Shown piece by piece: positions 9,599 through 18,727 of a stretch of 64,000 nucleotides of DNA. Below the pieces are notes generated by a model. It searched no databases. It was not told the DNA's origin and saw nothing but the letters and a program-made list of their open reading frames with translations. The translations under genes were made by a program, and so were the position numbers. Numbering within the stretch: the first letter of the stretch is position 1; each line of letters opens with the position of its first letter. Source of the DNA: JBFGFX01 sp965232455 (GTDB taxonomy: Bacteria; Pseudomonadota; Gammaproteobacteria; Steroidobacterales; Woeseiaceae); assembly GCA_965232455.1 (NCBI GenBank), contig OZ246981.1, positions 2,356,001 to 2,420,000 of the forward strand, read 5' to 3'.

Positions 9599-10879
9599 TT
9601 ACAAACGGTCGTCGGATTCGTATTTTTGCAGCAGATATTTGACGTCATACAACAGCGCTCCCTTTTTGCCGAAAGCGCGGATACCTTTTTCGCCTAGCGC
9701 TCCGAACTGCTTGTGCGCCACGGCAAGCACCACGACGTCGTAGACGCCCGTTTCCGGGTCTTCGACCAATTCCAGATCGTAAGTCGCCTTTGCCTCTTCA
9801 GCATCCACCCAGGGATCGTGTATGTCAACGTCGGCGCCGTAGGTGCCGAGCTCATTGATGATATCGACGACCTTGGTATTACGAAGATCCGGACAATTCT
9901 CCTTGAAAGTCAGCCCCAATATCAAAACACGGGCGGCCAGCGGCTGAATTCCCGCCGCTATCGCCTGCTTCGCGATACGCTTAGCGATGTACTCCGGCAT
10001 GTTATCGTTGATACGCCGCCCGGCAAGAATCATCTGTGGATGATAACCAAGCTGCTGAGCCTTGTAGGTCAGATAATAGGGGTCTACGCCGATACAATGC
10101 CCGCCGACGAGGCCGGGTCGGAAGGGCAGAAAATTCCACTTGGTGCCGGCGGCTTCCAACACCTCCTCGGTATCGACGCCGACGAGCTCAAAAATCATTG
10201 CAAGTTCGTTGATCAGAGCAATGTTGACGTCTCGCTGCGTATTCTCGATAACCTTCGCCGCTTCCGCAACCTTGATGCTGGAAGCGAGGTGCGTGCCCGC
10301 GGTGATAACCGACTGATACACCGTATCGATGAACTCCGCGGCTTCGAGTGTCGATCCCGACGTGACCTTCAGAATCTTCGTAACCGTGTGCTGTTTGTCG
10401 CCCGGATTGATTCTCTCCGGGCTGTAGCCGACGAAAAAATCCCGATTCATCGACAAACCCGAACCCTTTTCGAGAATAGGCACGCAGAACTCCTCAGTCG
10501 CGCCGGGATACACGGTTGATTCGTAAACAACGACGTCCCCGGCGCGCAGCACCGCCGACAGAGTCTGACTTGCCTCTTGCAAGGGGGACAAATCCGGTCG
10601 TTTGTCGCTGCCAACCGGAGTCGGCACCGTGACGACATAAAAATTGCAGTCGGTCAGATCGTTGCGGTCGGTGGAATAGTGCAGATGCTCGACGCTCGCA
10701 AGATGATCGGCATCGACTTCCAGGGTCGAATCCCGCCCATTCCGAAGTTCCGCGACCCGCGCCTCGTTCACGTCGAAACCCAAGGTCGGGTATTTTTTAC
10801 CGAATTCGACCGCCAGCGGCAGGCCAACGTAGCCCAAACCGATCACGCCGATGCGTAGTTGTTGAATATCGAAGGTCAT
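9599..10879 (-). CDS. UDP-N-acetylhexosamine 6-dehydrogenase (WbpA/TviB family)
   Basis: Oxidises a UDP-N-acetylhexosamine to the uronic acid in two NAD-dependent steps, feeding capsule or O-antigen synthesis. The N-terminal Rossmann loop GLGYVG lies at residues 14-19, the substrate-binding substitution segment near VAEAAKVIENTQRD, and the catalytic cysteine in GGHCIGVDPYYL. The length of 426 residues and the VIENTQRDVNIAL segment match the TviB/VipA and WbpA branch better than plain UDP-glucose dehydrogenase. It is the first gene of the minus-strand polysaccharide run; the 200 bp upstream (10880-11080) hold no gene that I can support and presumably carry its promoter. Confidence 0.9.
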   Translation of the reverse strand: MTFDIQQLRIGVIGLGYVGLPLAVEFGKKYPTLGFDVNEARVAELRNGRDSTLEVDADHLASVEHLHYSTDRNDLTDCNFYVVTVPTPVGSDKRPDLSPLQEASQTLSAVLRAGDVVVYESTVYPGATEEFCVPILEKGSGLSMNRDFFVGYSPERINPGDKQHTVTKILKVTSGSTLEAAEFIDTVYQSVITAGTHLASSIKVAEAAKVIENTQRDVNIALINELAMIFELVGVDTEEVLEAAGTKWNFLPFRPGLVGGHCIGVDPYYLTYKAQQLGYHPQMILAGRRINDNMPEYIAKRIAKQAIAAGIQPLAARVLILGLTFKENCPDLRNTKVVDIINELGTYGADVDIHDPWVDAEEAKATYDLELVEDPETGVYDVVVLAVAHKQFGALGEKGIRAFGKKGALLYDVKYLLQKYESDDRL

Positions 10880-11080
10880 TGGTATGTTTCGTTGTCTTCA
10901 GTAGGCTCTGGATATCACAGTTCCGTTGCGATTTCGCGCAGTTGAGTCACATTGGCCGCCGTGCGAAGGTCACGGTTCCGGGACGGATCCCTGAAACGTG
11001 CTCGCGACGCTCTCAGGGCCGCCGGTCGGGACGCTCGGCCCGAACTCCACCCCCGCCAACCGAGCGCACGGCCGAAATTC

Positions 11081-12586
11081 CTAGCTCAGATACCAGAGCG
11101 CCGCCAGGCCGGTGATGCTCATGGTGATCGTATAGGGCAGCGCCATGACCACCATGCGACCGTAGGACAGTCGAATCAACGGCGCCAGCGCCGAGGTCAG
11201 CAGGAACAGAAAAGCCGCCTGTCCGTTGGGTGTCGCGACGCTGGGGATGTTCGTGCCGGTATTGATCGCAACAGCCAGGGCGTCAAACTGTTCGCGGCTC
11301 AGTTCCCCATTCAGGAACAGCGTTTCCACTTCCTTGATGTAAACCGTGGCGACAAACACGTTGTCGCTGATCATCGACAGCAGGCCGTTCGCGACGAAAA
11401 ACAGCGCCTGCTGCGTCAGACCCTCGTATCCCATTACCCAGGTGATCACCGGCGAGAACAGTCCCTGATGCTCGATCACCGCGACGATGGCGAAGAACAC
11501 GACCAGCAGCGCCGTGAACGGCAGCGCCTCCTCGAACGCATGTCCGATGCGGTGTTCCTCGGTGACGCCGGAAAGCGCCGTTGCAAGCACGATGACCAGC
11601 AGTCCGACGACGCCGGGTTCGGCCAGATGGAAACCCAGCGCCAACACCAGCACGACCGCAACCGCGCCTTGCGTGACCAGAACGGCGTTTTCCTGCTTCG
11701 AGCGCTTGGCCGAAAGCTCGGCATCGTATTCTTCGAGCACCGAGCGGACTTTGTCGCCGAGTGGTGTCCCGTAACCAAACCACTTGAGGTGTTCCAGGGC
11801 CAGACAGGTCAGCAGGCCGACGACCAGCACGGGCATCGAGATGTGCGCCATCTTAAGGAAGAACGTCACGAACTCCCAATCCATGATCTCCGCGATCAGC
11901 AGGTTCTGCGGCTCGCCGACCAGCGTGGTGACTCCGCCGAGCGCAGTGCCGACCGCACCGTGCATCATGAGACTGCGCAGGAAACTCCGGAACTGTTCGA
12001 GGTCCGCCCGATGGAGTTCGACCACGTCGTCGTCCTGCCCGACGTCGTGATCGTGGTGGAAACTCTTTCCGGAGGCGACCTTGTGATAAACGGCGTAGAA
12101 GCCGGACGCAACCGTGATGATGACCGCCGTGACCGTCAGCGCGTCGAGAAACGCCGACAGGAACGCGGCGGCAAACGAAAACATCACCGACAACAGCATC
12201 TTCGAGCGCACGCCGAGCAGAATCTTCGTGAATGTAAACAGCAACATCTCACGCAAAAAATAGATGCCGGCAACCATGAACATCAGCAGCATGATCACGG
12301 AGAAATTGTTTTCGGCCTCGTGGAACACCATTTCGGGGCTGGCCAGCCCTATCACGATCGCCTCAACGGCGAGAAGGCCGCCGGGCTGCAGCGGATAACA
12401 CTTGAGCGCCATCGCCAACGTGAAGATGAACTGGAGGACGAGCACCCAGCCGGCGACATAAGGGCCAGCCGTCAACACGATGATCGGATTGACGATCAGG
12501 AAGACGATGATCGTCATTTTGTACCAAACCGGCGAATGGCCGAGGAAATTTAGGCGAAAGGCATCAGCCAGTGTGCGCGCACTCAT
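11081..12586 (-). CDS. nhaB: Na+/H+ antiporter NhaB
   Basis: Integral inner-membrane antiporter that exports sodium in exchange for protons, typical of Vibrio, Pseudomonas and enteric gammaproteobacteria. The 501-residue protein starts ARTLADAFRLNFLGHSPVWYK, matching the NhaB N-terminus, and shows about 10-12 hydrophobic segments. The central GGVTTLVGEPQNLLIA motif is the conserved arsenite/ion-transporter signature. It begins with ATG at 12586. It is transcribed alone, between the polysaccharide operon and dnaQ, and suggests a sodium-containing (for example marine) habitat, though NhaB is also found in non-marine species. Confidence 0.95.
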   Translation of the reverse strand: MSARTLADAFRLNFLGHSPVWYKMTIIVFLIVNPIIVLTAGPYVAGWVLVLQFIFTLAMALKCYPLQPGGLLAVEAIVIGLASPEMVFHEAENNFSVIMLLMFMVAGIYFLREMLLFTFTKILLGVRSKMLLSVMFSFAAAFLSAFLDALTVTAVIITVASGFYAVYHKVASGKSFHHDHDVGQDDDVVELHRADLEQFRSFLRSLMMHGAVGTALGGVTTLVGEPQNLLIAEIMDWEFVTFFLKMAHISMPVLVVGLLTCLALEHLKWFGYGTPLGDKVRSVLEEYDAELSAKRSKQENAVLVTQGAVAVVLVLALGFHLAEPGVVGLLVIVLATALSGVTEEHRIGHAFEEALPFTALLVVFFAIVAVIEHQGLFSPVITWVMGYEGLTQQALFFVANGLLSMISDNVFVATVYIKEVETLFLNGELSREQFDALAVAINTGTNIPSVATPNGQAAFLFLLTSALAPLIRLSYGRMVVMALPYTITMSITGLAALWYLS

Positions 12587-12735
12587 GAATAGTCCTGTGT
12601 GTGTGGATCAGGGCCCCGCCCCGAGCGTTGTATTTTCGACCGTCAGCCGGTCGCGCTTTGGTATCTGCACTTGTTTTGCGGTTGATTCTACTGACTTTTA
12701 TCGATATTGGCAGCTTGACTGGTGCCTGTTAACCC

Positions 12736-13437
12736 TCAACTGCGCCACAGGCAGGTACCGTGCTCCGCGATGGTATCCAGCAGCGCTTCATGAGCGGCCA
12801 GCTCCTCCTCGGTTGCACGGGTAACCAAAAGCTTCAGGCCGGCGGGGCGTTCGATGGCCGTCGCCTGTTCGGCCACGTCGGTGGTGGTCGCGTTTTCCTC
12901 ATCGAGACTCAGCGCGGTTTGCCCGCCGGTCATCGCCAGATAGACGCGCGCCAGAAGATCCGCGTCGATCAACGCGCCATGCAGATCGCGCCCGGATGCA
13001 TCGACTTCATAGCGCTTGCAGAGCGCATCGAGGCTGTTGCGTTGGCCGGGGTGCAGGGACCGGGCAAGGGCCAGCGTGTCGAGCACCGTCGCATGTTCGC
13101 CGATGGAAGGCTTCGTGTGCCCCATCAGCCTCAGCTCGTGCTCGAGGAATCCGACGTCGAAGTCCGCGTTGTGGATGACCAGCTCAGCGCCGCCCAGAAA
13201 GTCGAGCAGCTCCTCGGCGACCTCGGCGAAGCGCGGCTGGCCCTGAAGATCCTTGATCGAGATGCCGTGGACACGCTCCGCGCCCTCGTCGATATCCCGC
13301 TCGGGATCGAGGAAACGATGGTATTCACGGCCGGTGAACCGACGATTGACCAGCTCGATGCCGCCGATTTCAATGATCCGGTGGCCATCGGCCGTCGACA
13401 GCCCGGTGGTCTCGGTGTCCAGGACGATTTGTCGCAT
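12736..13437 (-). CDS. dnaQ: DNA polymerase III epsilon subunit (3'-5' proofreading exonuclease)
   Basis: Proofreading subunit of the replicative polymerase core. The DEDDh exonuclease residues are visible: Asp7 and Glu9 in LDTETTGL, Asp in HNADFDVGFL, and the His/Asp pair in HGALIDADLLARVY. Length 233 residues (E. coli 243), with a C-terminal tail that in the family binds the alpha subunit. It lies 80 bp after rnhA in the same direction. In E. coli dnaQ and rnhA are divergent and adjacent; here they are co-directional, as in other gammaproteobacteria. Confidence 0.96.
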   Translation of the reverse strand: MRQIVLDTETTGLSTADGHRIIEIGGIELVNRRFTGREYHRFLDPERDIDEGAERVHGISIKDLQGQPRFAEVAEELLDFLGGAELVIHNADFDVGFLEHELRLMGHTKPSIGEHATVLDTLALARSLHPGQRNSLDALCKRYEVDASGRDLHGALIDADLLARVYLAMTGGQTALSLDEENATTTDVAEQATAIERPAGLKLLVTRATEEELAAHEALLDTIAEHGTCLWRS

Positions 13438-13517
13438 GCGTGGATTTTAGCCGCGGGAGCGGACGTTGCAACGGCAATGTCACCCGTATGGAAACGTCTG
13501 GCGCCCCGACGGGCGAG

Positions 13518-13958
13518 CTAGCCTCCGAGTTCGTCGATACCGCGGTTCGCCAGCGCGTCGGCCTCTTCGTTACCCGCGTTGCCGGTGTGTCCGCGAACCC
13601 ACTTCCAGGTGATCTCATGGCGATCGACCGCCGCATCCAGCGCCTGCCAGAGATCCTTGTTCTTGACCGGCTTCCTGGCCGCCGTCTTCCAGCCGCGCGC
13701 CTTCCAGTTCGGCAGCCATTCCCGTATCCCGTCCATGACGTATTTCGAGTCGGTGTGCAGCAGCACCCGGCTGGGCCCGTTCAGGGCGTTCAGCGCCTCG
13801 ATCGCGGCCCGGAGCTCCATGCGGTTGTTGGTCGTCTCGTGTTCGCCGCCGTACATCGTCTTACGATGCTTGCCGGCGAGGAGCAGCACGCCCCAGCCGC
13901 CGGGACCGGGGTTTCCTCGACAGGCCCCGTCCGTGTAGATCTCAATGGTTCTGGTCAA
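13518..13958 (-). CDS. rnhA: Ribonuclease HI
   Basis: Cleaves RNA in RNA-DNA hybrids. All four acidic active-site residues are present: Asp10 in YTDGACRGNPGPGG, Glu in NRMELRAAIEAL, Asp in LHTDSKYVMDGI and Asp in GNEEADALA. Length 146 residues. The only possible start before the active site is TTG at 13958, which overlaps the end of the methyltransferase gene by 17 bp, so translation is probably coupled. The gene order yafS-rnhA-dnaQ is conserved in gammaproteobacteria. Confidence 0.95.
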   Translation of the reverse strand: MTRTIEIYTDGACRGNPGPGGWGVLLLAGKHRKTMYGGEHETTNNRMELRAAIEALNALNGPSRVLLHTDSKYVMDGIREWLPNWKARGWKTAARKPVKNKDLWQALDAAVDRHEITWKWVRGHTGNAGNEEADALANRGIDELGG

Positions 13959-14745
13959 TTTCGATTCTGGATACGCGCGTGGAAGGTTCGACGAGTCCGC
14001 CGACGACTTTCGGGCGACTGCGCCAGGGCTGTTTCAACGGCGTCAACGTGTACAGCCGCTTTTGCGCCGTGAGCATATAACAGGCCGCCAGCTCCGGCCA
14101 CCAGCGCCGCCCGCGCTGCTCCCAGGCTCCCGGTGCGGAAACCGCCGTGCCGGTGATCGGCCATTTGAAGAAGTAACGGGTCAAACCGTGGATGTTCAGA
14201 TCCAGCAGCTTGAGCCAGTCGGAGAGTTGCCGGTCGCTGATCAGGTGGCTCGTGTTTGGCGGCAGCCCGGCACCCGGTATCAGACGCCGCAAACCCCACA
14301 GACCGCCGGGCTTGAAACCCAGCACGATCAAGTGGCCGTCCGAACGCAGGACCCGGTGGACCTCGCGGAGAATCTCGTGTTGACGCCCCGAGAAATCCAG
14401 AGTATGCGGCAGAATGACCACATCCACCGAGTCCGACGCGATCGGTAAACGATGCAGGCGCCCATAGGCGGCCGGAGGTTCCCCTTCGAGCACGTTCGGA
14501 CGATTTGCGATACAGGCGGCTCGCTGTGTCCGCGCATAGCGGAGAAACGTCCTGGGCTCACCCCACACCCCGAGCTGCAGACATTCGACGCCAAACAGGC
14601 CGTCCAGAGCCTCCTCGAGCAATCTGGCCTCCTGGGTGAGCAACGCCTTGCCCAGCGACGTGCGAAGCCAGGCTCGGGTCGCCGCGTAGTCCGTTGGAGT
14701 GCCCGATTCGGGCAGATTTTCGGCCGGTGTCACAGATTCGTCCAT
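13942..14745 (-). CDS. YafS-like SAM-dependent methyltransferase
   Basis: Class I methyltransferase of unknown substrate. The fold is indicated by the SDGHLIVLGFKPGGLWGLRRL region and a DVVILPHTLDFS segment resembling motif II. It occupies the position of E. coli yafS, next to rnhA and dnaQ and divergent from mltD; the gloB gene normally beside yafS is absent here. The frame is open to a TTG at 14766, but the first ATG is at 14745 (MDESVTPAENLP) and is chosen because it leaves 49 bp for two divergent promoters. Overlap with rnhA is 17 bp. Confidence 0.8.
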   Translation of the reverse strand: MDESVTPAENLPESGTPTDYAATRAWLRTSLGKALLTQEARLLEEALDGLFGVECLQLGVWGEPRTFLRYARTQRAACIANRPNVLEGEPPAAYGRLHRLPIASDSVDVVILPHTLDFSGRQHEILREVHRVLRSDGHLIVLGFKPGGLWGLRRLIPGAGLPPNTSHLISDRQLSDWLKLLDLNIHGLTRYFFKWPITGTAVSAPGAWEQRGRRWWPELAACYMLTAQKRLYTLTPLKQPWRSRPKVVGGLVEPSTRVSRIEIDQNH

Positions 14746-14794
14746 TTCGGATGCGCGCACTTGCAAGTGAATTCCCTGTACGTAGGATAGCCCG

Positions 14795-16423
14795 ATGCGT
14801 GCAACAATTCAGACAATAATCCAGGTGTCCGGGTGGCAAACCGTCATTTGCGTCACACTTCTCGCCACGGGCCCCGCCGGGCTCACCCGGGCGGAAACGA
14901 CACAGGCCATAACGACCGGCCTGAACGTCGGCAGCGCACAGGCTCAGCTCGCGCCGGACGAGGCCTTACAGCTCATTCTCGAGGACTATCGGGCGGCGCC
15001 GGTCCAGCCGGCCGACGCCTGGAACGACCTTCTCCTGCACATCCGCAAGGGTTTCAGCCTGGATACGGTCATGAACGCGCGGGTTCAGGCGGAACTCAAA
15101 TGGTATCTTCGGCATCCGGACTACCTGGACCGCGTTTTCAGGCGCGCCCAGCGCTACCTGCCGCACATCACGGCTGAATTGTACGAGCGTGACCTGCCGC
15201 TCGAACTCGCGCTGCTGCCGATCGTCGAAAGCGCTTTCGACCCGTTCGCCTACTCGCACGGACGCGCCGCCGGGCTTTGGCAGATCATACCGGGCACCGG
15301 CAAACGCTTCGGACTGCAGCAGAACTGGTGGTACGACGGCCGCCGCGACGTTGTCGATTCGACGCGCGCCGCGCTGGACTACCTGACGGCGCTACATAAG
15401 ATGATGGACGGCGACTGGCTCCTGGCGGTTGCGTCCTACAACTCCGGCGAGGGCAACGTACTGCGAGCCGTCAGGCGAAACCGGCAGCAGTCGAAACCGA
15501 CGGACTTCTGGAACCTCAAACTATCCCGCGAAACCAGCGCCTACGTGCCGCGGCTGATGGCGCTCGCGAACATCGTCAGGGAACCGGCGGCCTACGGCGT
15601 TACCCTACCCACTATCGTCAATGACAGGCAGTTCGAGATCGTCGACATCGAGGGCCAGCTCGATCTCGCCCTCGCAGCCGAGCTCGCGGGCGTCGATCTC
15701 GATACCCTTTACGGGTTCAATGCCGGACTGAACCGCTGGGCGACCGATCCGTCGGGACCGCATCGGCTGCTGATTCCAGTCGACGCGGTGGCCGGTTTTC
15801 GGGCGGCGCTGGCGGCAGTGCCAAGCGCGGAGCGGGTGCGCTGGAAACGTCATAGAATCAAAAATGGCGAGACTATTTCGGAGATCGCCGAACGCTACAA
15901 CACGACGCTGGCCGCCGTCCGTTCCGCAAACAACCTGCGCGGAAACACCATTCGCGCCGGCAGCTTCCTGATGATCCCCGTTGCCACCGAGCCGCTGACC
16001 GCCTACGTAAAGAGCGCGGACGCGCGTCGCGAAAAAATTCAGAACACGCAGCGCAGCGGCAGCCGCGTCGAGCACGTGGTCGCGCCCGGTGAGAGCTTTT
16101 GGTCGATTGGGCAGCGTTACGGCGTCGGTTCGCGAGAGCTTGCGGCCTGGAACGGCATGGCGCCGCGGGACACGTTGTCGGTCGGCAAAGCACTGGTTGT
16201 CTGGACCCACAGGGCACCGCCGACATCGCCACAGAGCGGCAACGGACTGACCCGTAAACTGCGTTATACGGTCCGCAAGGGGGATTCCTTATCACGCATC
16301 GCGGCGCGCTTCCGGATTCGCGTGGCCGACCTCGTCCGCTGGAACGGCATAGACGCCAAAAAGATTCTGCGCCCGGGGCAGTCGTTGACGATGTACGTGG
16401 ACGTCACCCGGCAATCGAGTTGA
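14795..16423 (+). CDS. mltD: Membrane-bound lytic murein transglycosylase D
   Basis: Cleaves peptidoglycan glycan strands to anhydro-muropeptides in the periplasm. After an N-terminal secretion signal (no clear lipobox) comes an SLT domain with catalytic Glu145 in LLPIVESAFDPF and the GLWQIIPGTGKRFGL motif, then three LysM repeats at about residues 350-397, 420-467 and 488-535. Length is 542 residues. It is divergent from yafS, as in E. coli where mltD and gloB/yafS are divergent. An AGGA ribosome site lies 7 nt before the ATG and overlaps a possible -10 TAGGAT, so the leader must be very short or the promoter lies elsewhere. Confidence 0.95.
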   Translation: MRATIQTIIQVSGWQTVICVTLLATGPAGLTRAETTQAITTGLNVGSAQAQLAPDEALQLILEDYRAAPVQPADAWNDLLLHIRKGFSLDTVMNARVQAELKWYLRHPDYLDRVFRRAQRYLPHITAELYERDLPLELALLPIVESAFDPFAYSHGRAAGLWQIIPGTGKRFGLQQNWWYDGRRDVVDSTRAALDYLTALHKMMDGDWLLAVASYNSGEGNVLRAVRRNRQQSKPTDFWNLKLSRETSAYVPRLMALANIVREPAAYGVTLPTIVNDRQFEIVDIEGQLDLALAAELAGVDLDTLYGFNAGLNRWATDPSGPHRLLIPVDAVAGFRAALAAVPSAERVRWKRHRIKNGETISEIAERYNTTLAAVRSANNLRGNTIRAGSFLMIPVATEPLTAYVKSADARREKIQNTQRSGSRVEHVVAPGESFWSIGQRYGVGSRELAAWNGMAPRDTLSVGKALVVWTHRAPPTSPQSGNGLTRKLRYTVRKGDSLSRIAARFRIRVADLVRWNGIDAKKILRPGQSLTMYVDVTRQSS

Positions 16424-16456
16424 TTGCCGCGGCCGGCAAGCCCGCCCGATCGCCAA

Positions 16457-16485
16457 TTGTTCGGCGCCGGGACGGCGGCTAGAAT
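16457..16485 (+). promoter_or_regulatory. Sigma-70-type promoter of fabI
   Basis: -35 TTGTTC at 16457-16462, 17-bp spacer, -10 TAGAAT at 16480-16485. The fabI start codon is 28 bp further on with ribosome site AGGGGA between. Pattern match only. Confidence 0.5.
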
Positions 16486-16513
16486 TCGATTTACACCGAC
16501 TTAGGGGAATCTC

Positions 16514-17308
16514 ATGGGCTTCATGGCAGGCAAACGCGCGCTGATCGTCGGTCTCGCGAGCAACCGTTCAATTGCATGGGGAATTTCGCAGGCCTTCCGA
16601 CGCGAGGGCGCCGAACTCGCGTTTACCTACCAGAACGAAAAACTCAAACCGCGCGTCGAGAAGATGGCGGCGGAGCTCGGCTCGTCGATGACTTATCCGC
16701 TGGACGTCGCGCACGATGCCGAAATCGAGGCGCTGATGGAAGCCATCGCCAGGGACTGGGACGGAATAGACGTACTGGTGCATTCGGTGGGTTTCGCACC
16801 GCGTGACCAGCTCGACGGTACCTACATCGAGAGCGTCACGCGCGAGGGCTTCCAGATCGCGCACGACATTTCGAGCTACAGCCTTGCCGCGTTGGCCAAG
16901 GCGGCGCTGCCGCTGATGGAAAACCGCAATTCGGCGATTCTGACCCTGTCGTACCTCGGCGCGGTTCGCGCCGTGCCGAACTACAACGTGATGGGGCTGG
17001 CCAAAGCGAGTCTCGAAGCCAACGTGCGTTTTCTCGCGGCCGACCTGGGTCCCCGCGGCATCCGCGTCAACGGCATCTCGGCGGGCGCCATCAAAACGCT
17101 CGCCGCGGCCGGCATTGCCGGGTTCCGCAAGATGCTTTCGCACATGGAGCAGGTGTCGCCGATCCGGCGTAACGTAACCGCGGACGACGTCGGCAATGCC
17201 GCTGCATTCCTGTGTTCGGATCTCGCCGCCGGGATCGCCGGCGAGATCCTCTACGTCGACGGCGGCTACAACACCATTGGCATGCACCTCGACGAAAACG
17301 ACGGCTAA
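16514..17308 (+). CDS. fabI: Enoyl-[acyl-carrier-protein] reductase (NADH)
   Basis: Last reductive step of each fatty-acid elongation cycle and the target of triclosan. The 264-residue protein has the FabI-type nucleotide segment GLASNRSIAWGI near the N-terminus and the Tyr-x6-Lys catalytic pair in NYNVMGLAKASLEANVR. The C-terminal DVGNAAAFLCSDLAAGIAGEILYVDGGY is typical. ATG at 16514 has an AGGGGA ribosome site. It is transcribed alone between mltD and a convergent symporter gene. In many gammaproteobacteria fabI follows ppiD or hup, which lie about 2-5 kb away here. Confidence 0.97.
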   Translation: MGFMAGKRALIVGLASNRSIAWGISQAFRREGAELAFTYQNEKLKPRVEKMAAELGSSMTYPLDVAHDAEIEALMEAIARDWDGIDVLVHSVGFAPRDQLDGTYIESVTREGFQIAHDISSYSLAALAKAALPLMENRNSAILTLSYLGAVRAVPNYNVMGLAKASLEANVRFLAADLGPRGIRVNGISAGAIKTLAAAGIAGFRKMLSHMEQVSPIRRNVTADDVGNAAAFLCSDLAAGIAGEILYVDGGYNTIGMHLDENDG

Positions 17309-17321
17309 CCGGCCATTCATC

Positions 17322-17351
17322 ACAGGTCGCCCGTCCCGACGGGCGACCTGT
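17322..17351. terminator. Bidirectional hairpin between convergent fabI and symporter gene
   Basis: Perfect 13-bp stem ACAGGTCGCCCGT / ACGGGCGACCTGT with a 4-nt loop, filling the 48-bp gap between two convergent genes. The T tract is short (TTT) on the plus side, so it may also work as an mRNA 3'-end stabiliser. Confidence 0.7.
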
Positions 17352-17356
17352 TTCGC

Positions 17357-18673
17357 CTAGGCCACCTGTTTCTGCGCGTCCGTATCCAGTCCTATCTTGG
17401 TGCTTTCGCCGGTCAGGCGCGCAATGATCGTCGCGCAGCAGGAGTCGCCAAAGATATTGACGCTGGTACGCATCATGTCGAGCACGCGATCGAAAACCAG
17501 CAGAACGCCGATCGCCTCCATCGGCAAGCCAACCGCTCCCAAGATGATGGCAATCGCGACCAGCGACGCGGACGGTACGCCGGCAACGCCGACCGACGTC
17601 AGTAGTGCGATAAACACAATCGAAAACTGGATGCCAAAACTCAAATCGAGGCCGTAAGCCTGCGCCAGGAACATGGCCGCCGCGCATTCGTACAGGGCCG
17701 TGCCGTTCATGTTGACGGTTGCTCCCAACGGCAGCACGAAACTCGAAATCTTGTTTGACACGCCCACGTTTTCTTCAACGCAGTCCATCGTGATGGGCAG
17801 TGTCGCGGACGAAGACGCGGTCGAGAACGCGGTCAACATAGCAGGCGCCATCGCGGGGAACATTTTGTAAGGCGACACCTTACCGACGAAACGCAGGAAC
17901 AGTGGCAGAACGATGAGAACGTGCACCAGCAGCGCAGCCACGACGGTAAGGGCAAACACGGCCAGCGGGCCGACGCCCTCGAAACCCGTTTCCGCGACGA
18001 CCTCCGCGACCAGACCGTAAACGCCAATGGGTGCAAACTTCATGATGAACTCGGTCATTTTCATCATGACATGAAAGACGCCGTCCCAGAATTTGAACAG
18101 GGGTTCGGCGAGTTCATGGTTTAGATGGGTCATGAAATAGCCGAACAGCAGTGCGAAAAAGATGATGCCCAGCATCTGGCCATCGGCTGCCGCCTGAACG
18201 ATGTTCGGCGGCACCATGTCTTTGAGAACCTGCGCAACGTCACCCGGCCCGCGGTCTTCCGCCAGGCTGACCAGTTCGTCCGCGTTCTGGTCGAGCGCGA
18301 GCAGTTCGCCGGCCGGCTCGCCGTTGACGTACCCGGGGCCAACGATGTTGATGAGAATGAGACCAACCATCGTCGCGGCTAGCGTCGTGACCGCGTAAAA
18401 CAGCAGCGTGCGTCCCCCGAGCGCCCCAATGTTGCCGCCGGAACCGATTCCGGCAACCCCGATGATGATCGAGGACAGAATCAACGGCACGATGATCATC
18501 TTCAACGCATTGAGGAATATCGTGCCGATATAGTCGAAAAAGCCGACGATGCTGATACCGAGGAACGACGGGTCCTCGATTCCGCTGGCAATCGCCCGAT
18601 TGACCAGGTAACCGGAGATTCCGGCAAACCCAATAGCAATTAAAATCTGCCAGTGCAGCTCCAGCTTTCTCAT
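17357..18673 (-). CDS. Dicarboxylate/amino acid:cation symporter (DAACS family)
   Basis: Sodium- or proton-coupled symporter of the GltP/DctA family, 438 residues with about eight membrane segments plus two re-entrant hairpins. Family motifs are visible: the serine-rich hairpin AFSTASSSATLPITMDCVEEN, then NMNGTALYECAAAMFLAQ and the cation-site region near SVGVAGVPSASLVAIAIILGAVGLP. These place it among glutamate/aspartate/C4-dicarboxylate carriers; the exact substrate cannot be read. ATG at 18673. It stands alone, between fabI and ppiD. Confidence 0.92.
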   Translation of the reverse strand: MRKLELHWQILIAIGFAGISGYLVNRAIASGIEDPSFLGISIVGFFDYIGTIFLNALKMIIVPLILSSIIIGVAGIGSGGNIGALGGRTLLFYAVTTLAATMVGLILINIVGPGYVNGEPAGELLALDQNADELVSLAEDRGPGDVAQVLKDMVPPNIVQAAADGQMLGIIFFALLFGYFMTHLNHELAEPLFKFWDGVFHVMMKMTEFIMKFAPIGVYGLVAEVVAETGFEGVGPLAVFALTVVAALLVHVLIVLPLFLRFVGKVSPYKMFPAMAPAMLTAFSTASSSATLPITMDCVEENVGVSNKISSFVLPLGATVNMNGTALYECAAAMFLAQAYGLDLSFGIQFSIVFIALLTSVGVAGVPSASLVAIAIILGAVGLPMEAIGVLLVFDRVLDMMRTSVNIFGDSCCATIIARLTGESTKIGLDTDAQKQVA

Positions 18674-18727
18674 TTGTTCTCCCCCGGATCGTCCACGGAC
18701 CTGCGCGACGATTTATTCTTAGCGAAC

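Noticed and set aside
10952..12553. 533-codon plus-strand frame
   Set aside because: Antisense to nhaB, dominated by Gln, His, Arg and Asp; no recognisable fold.
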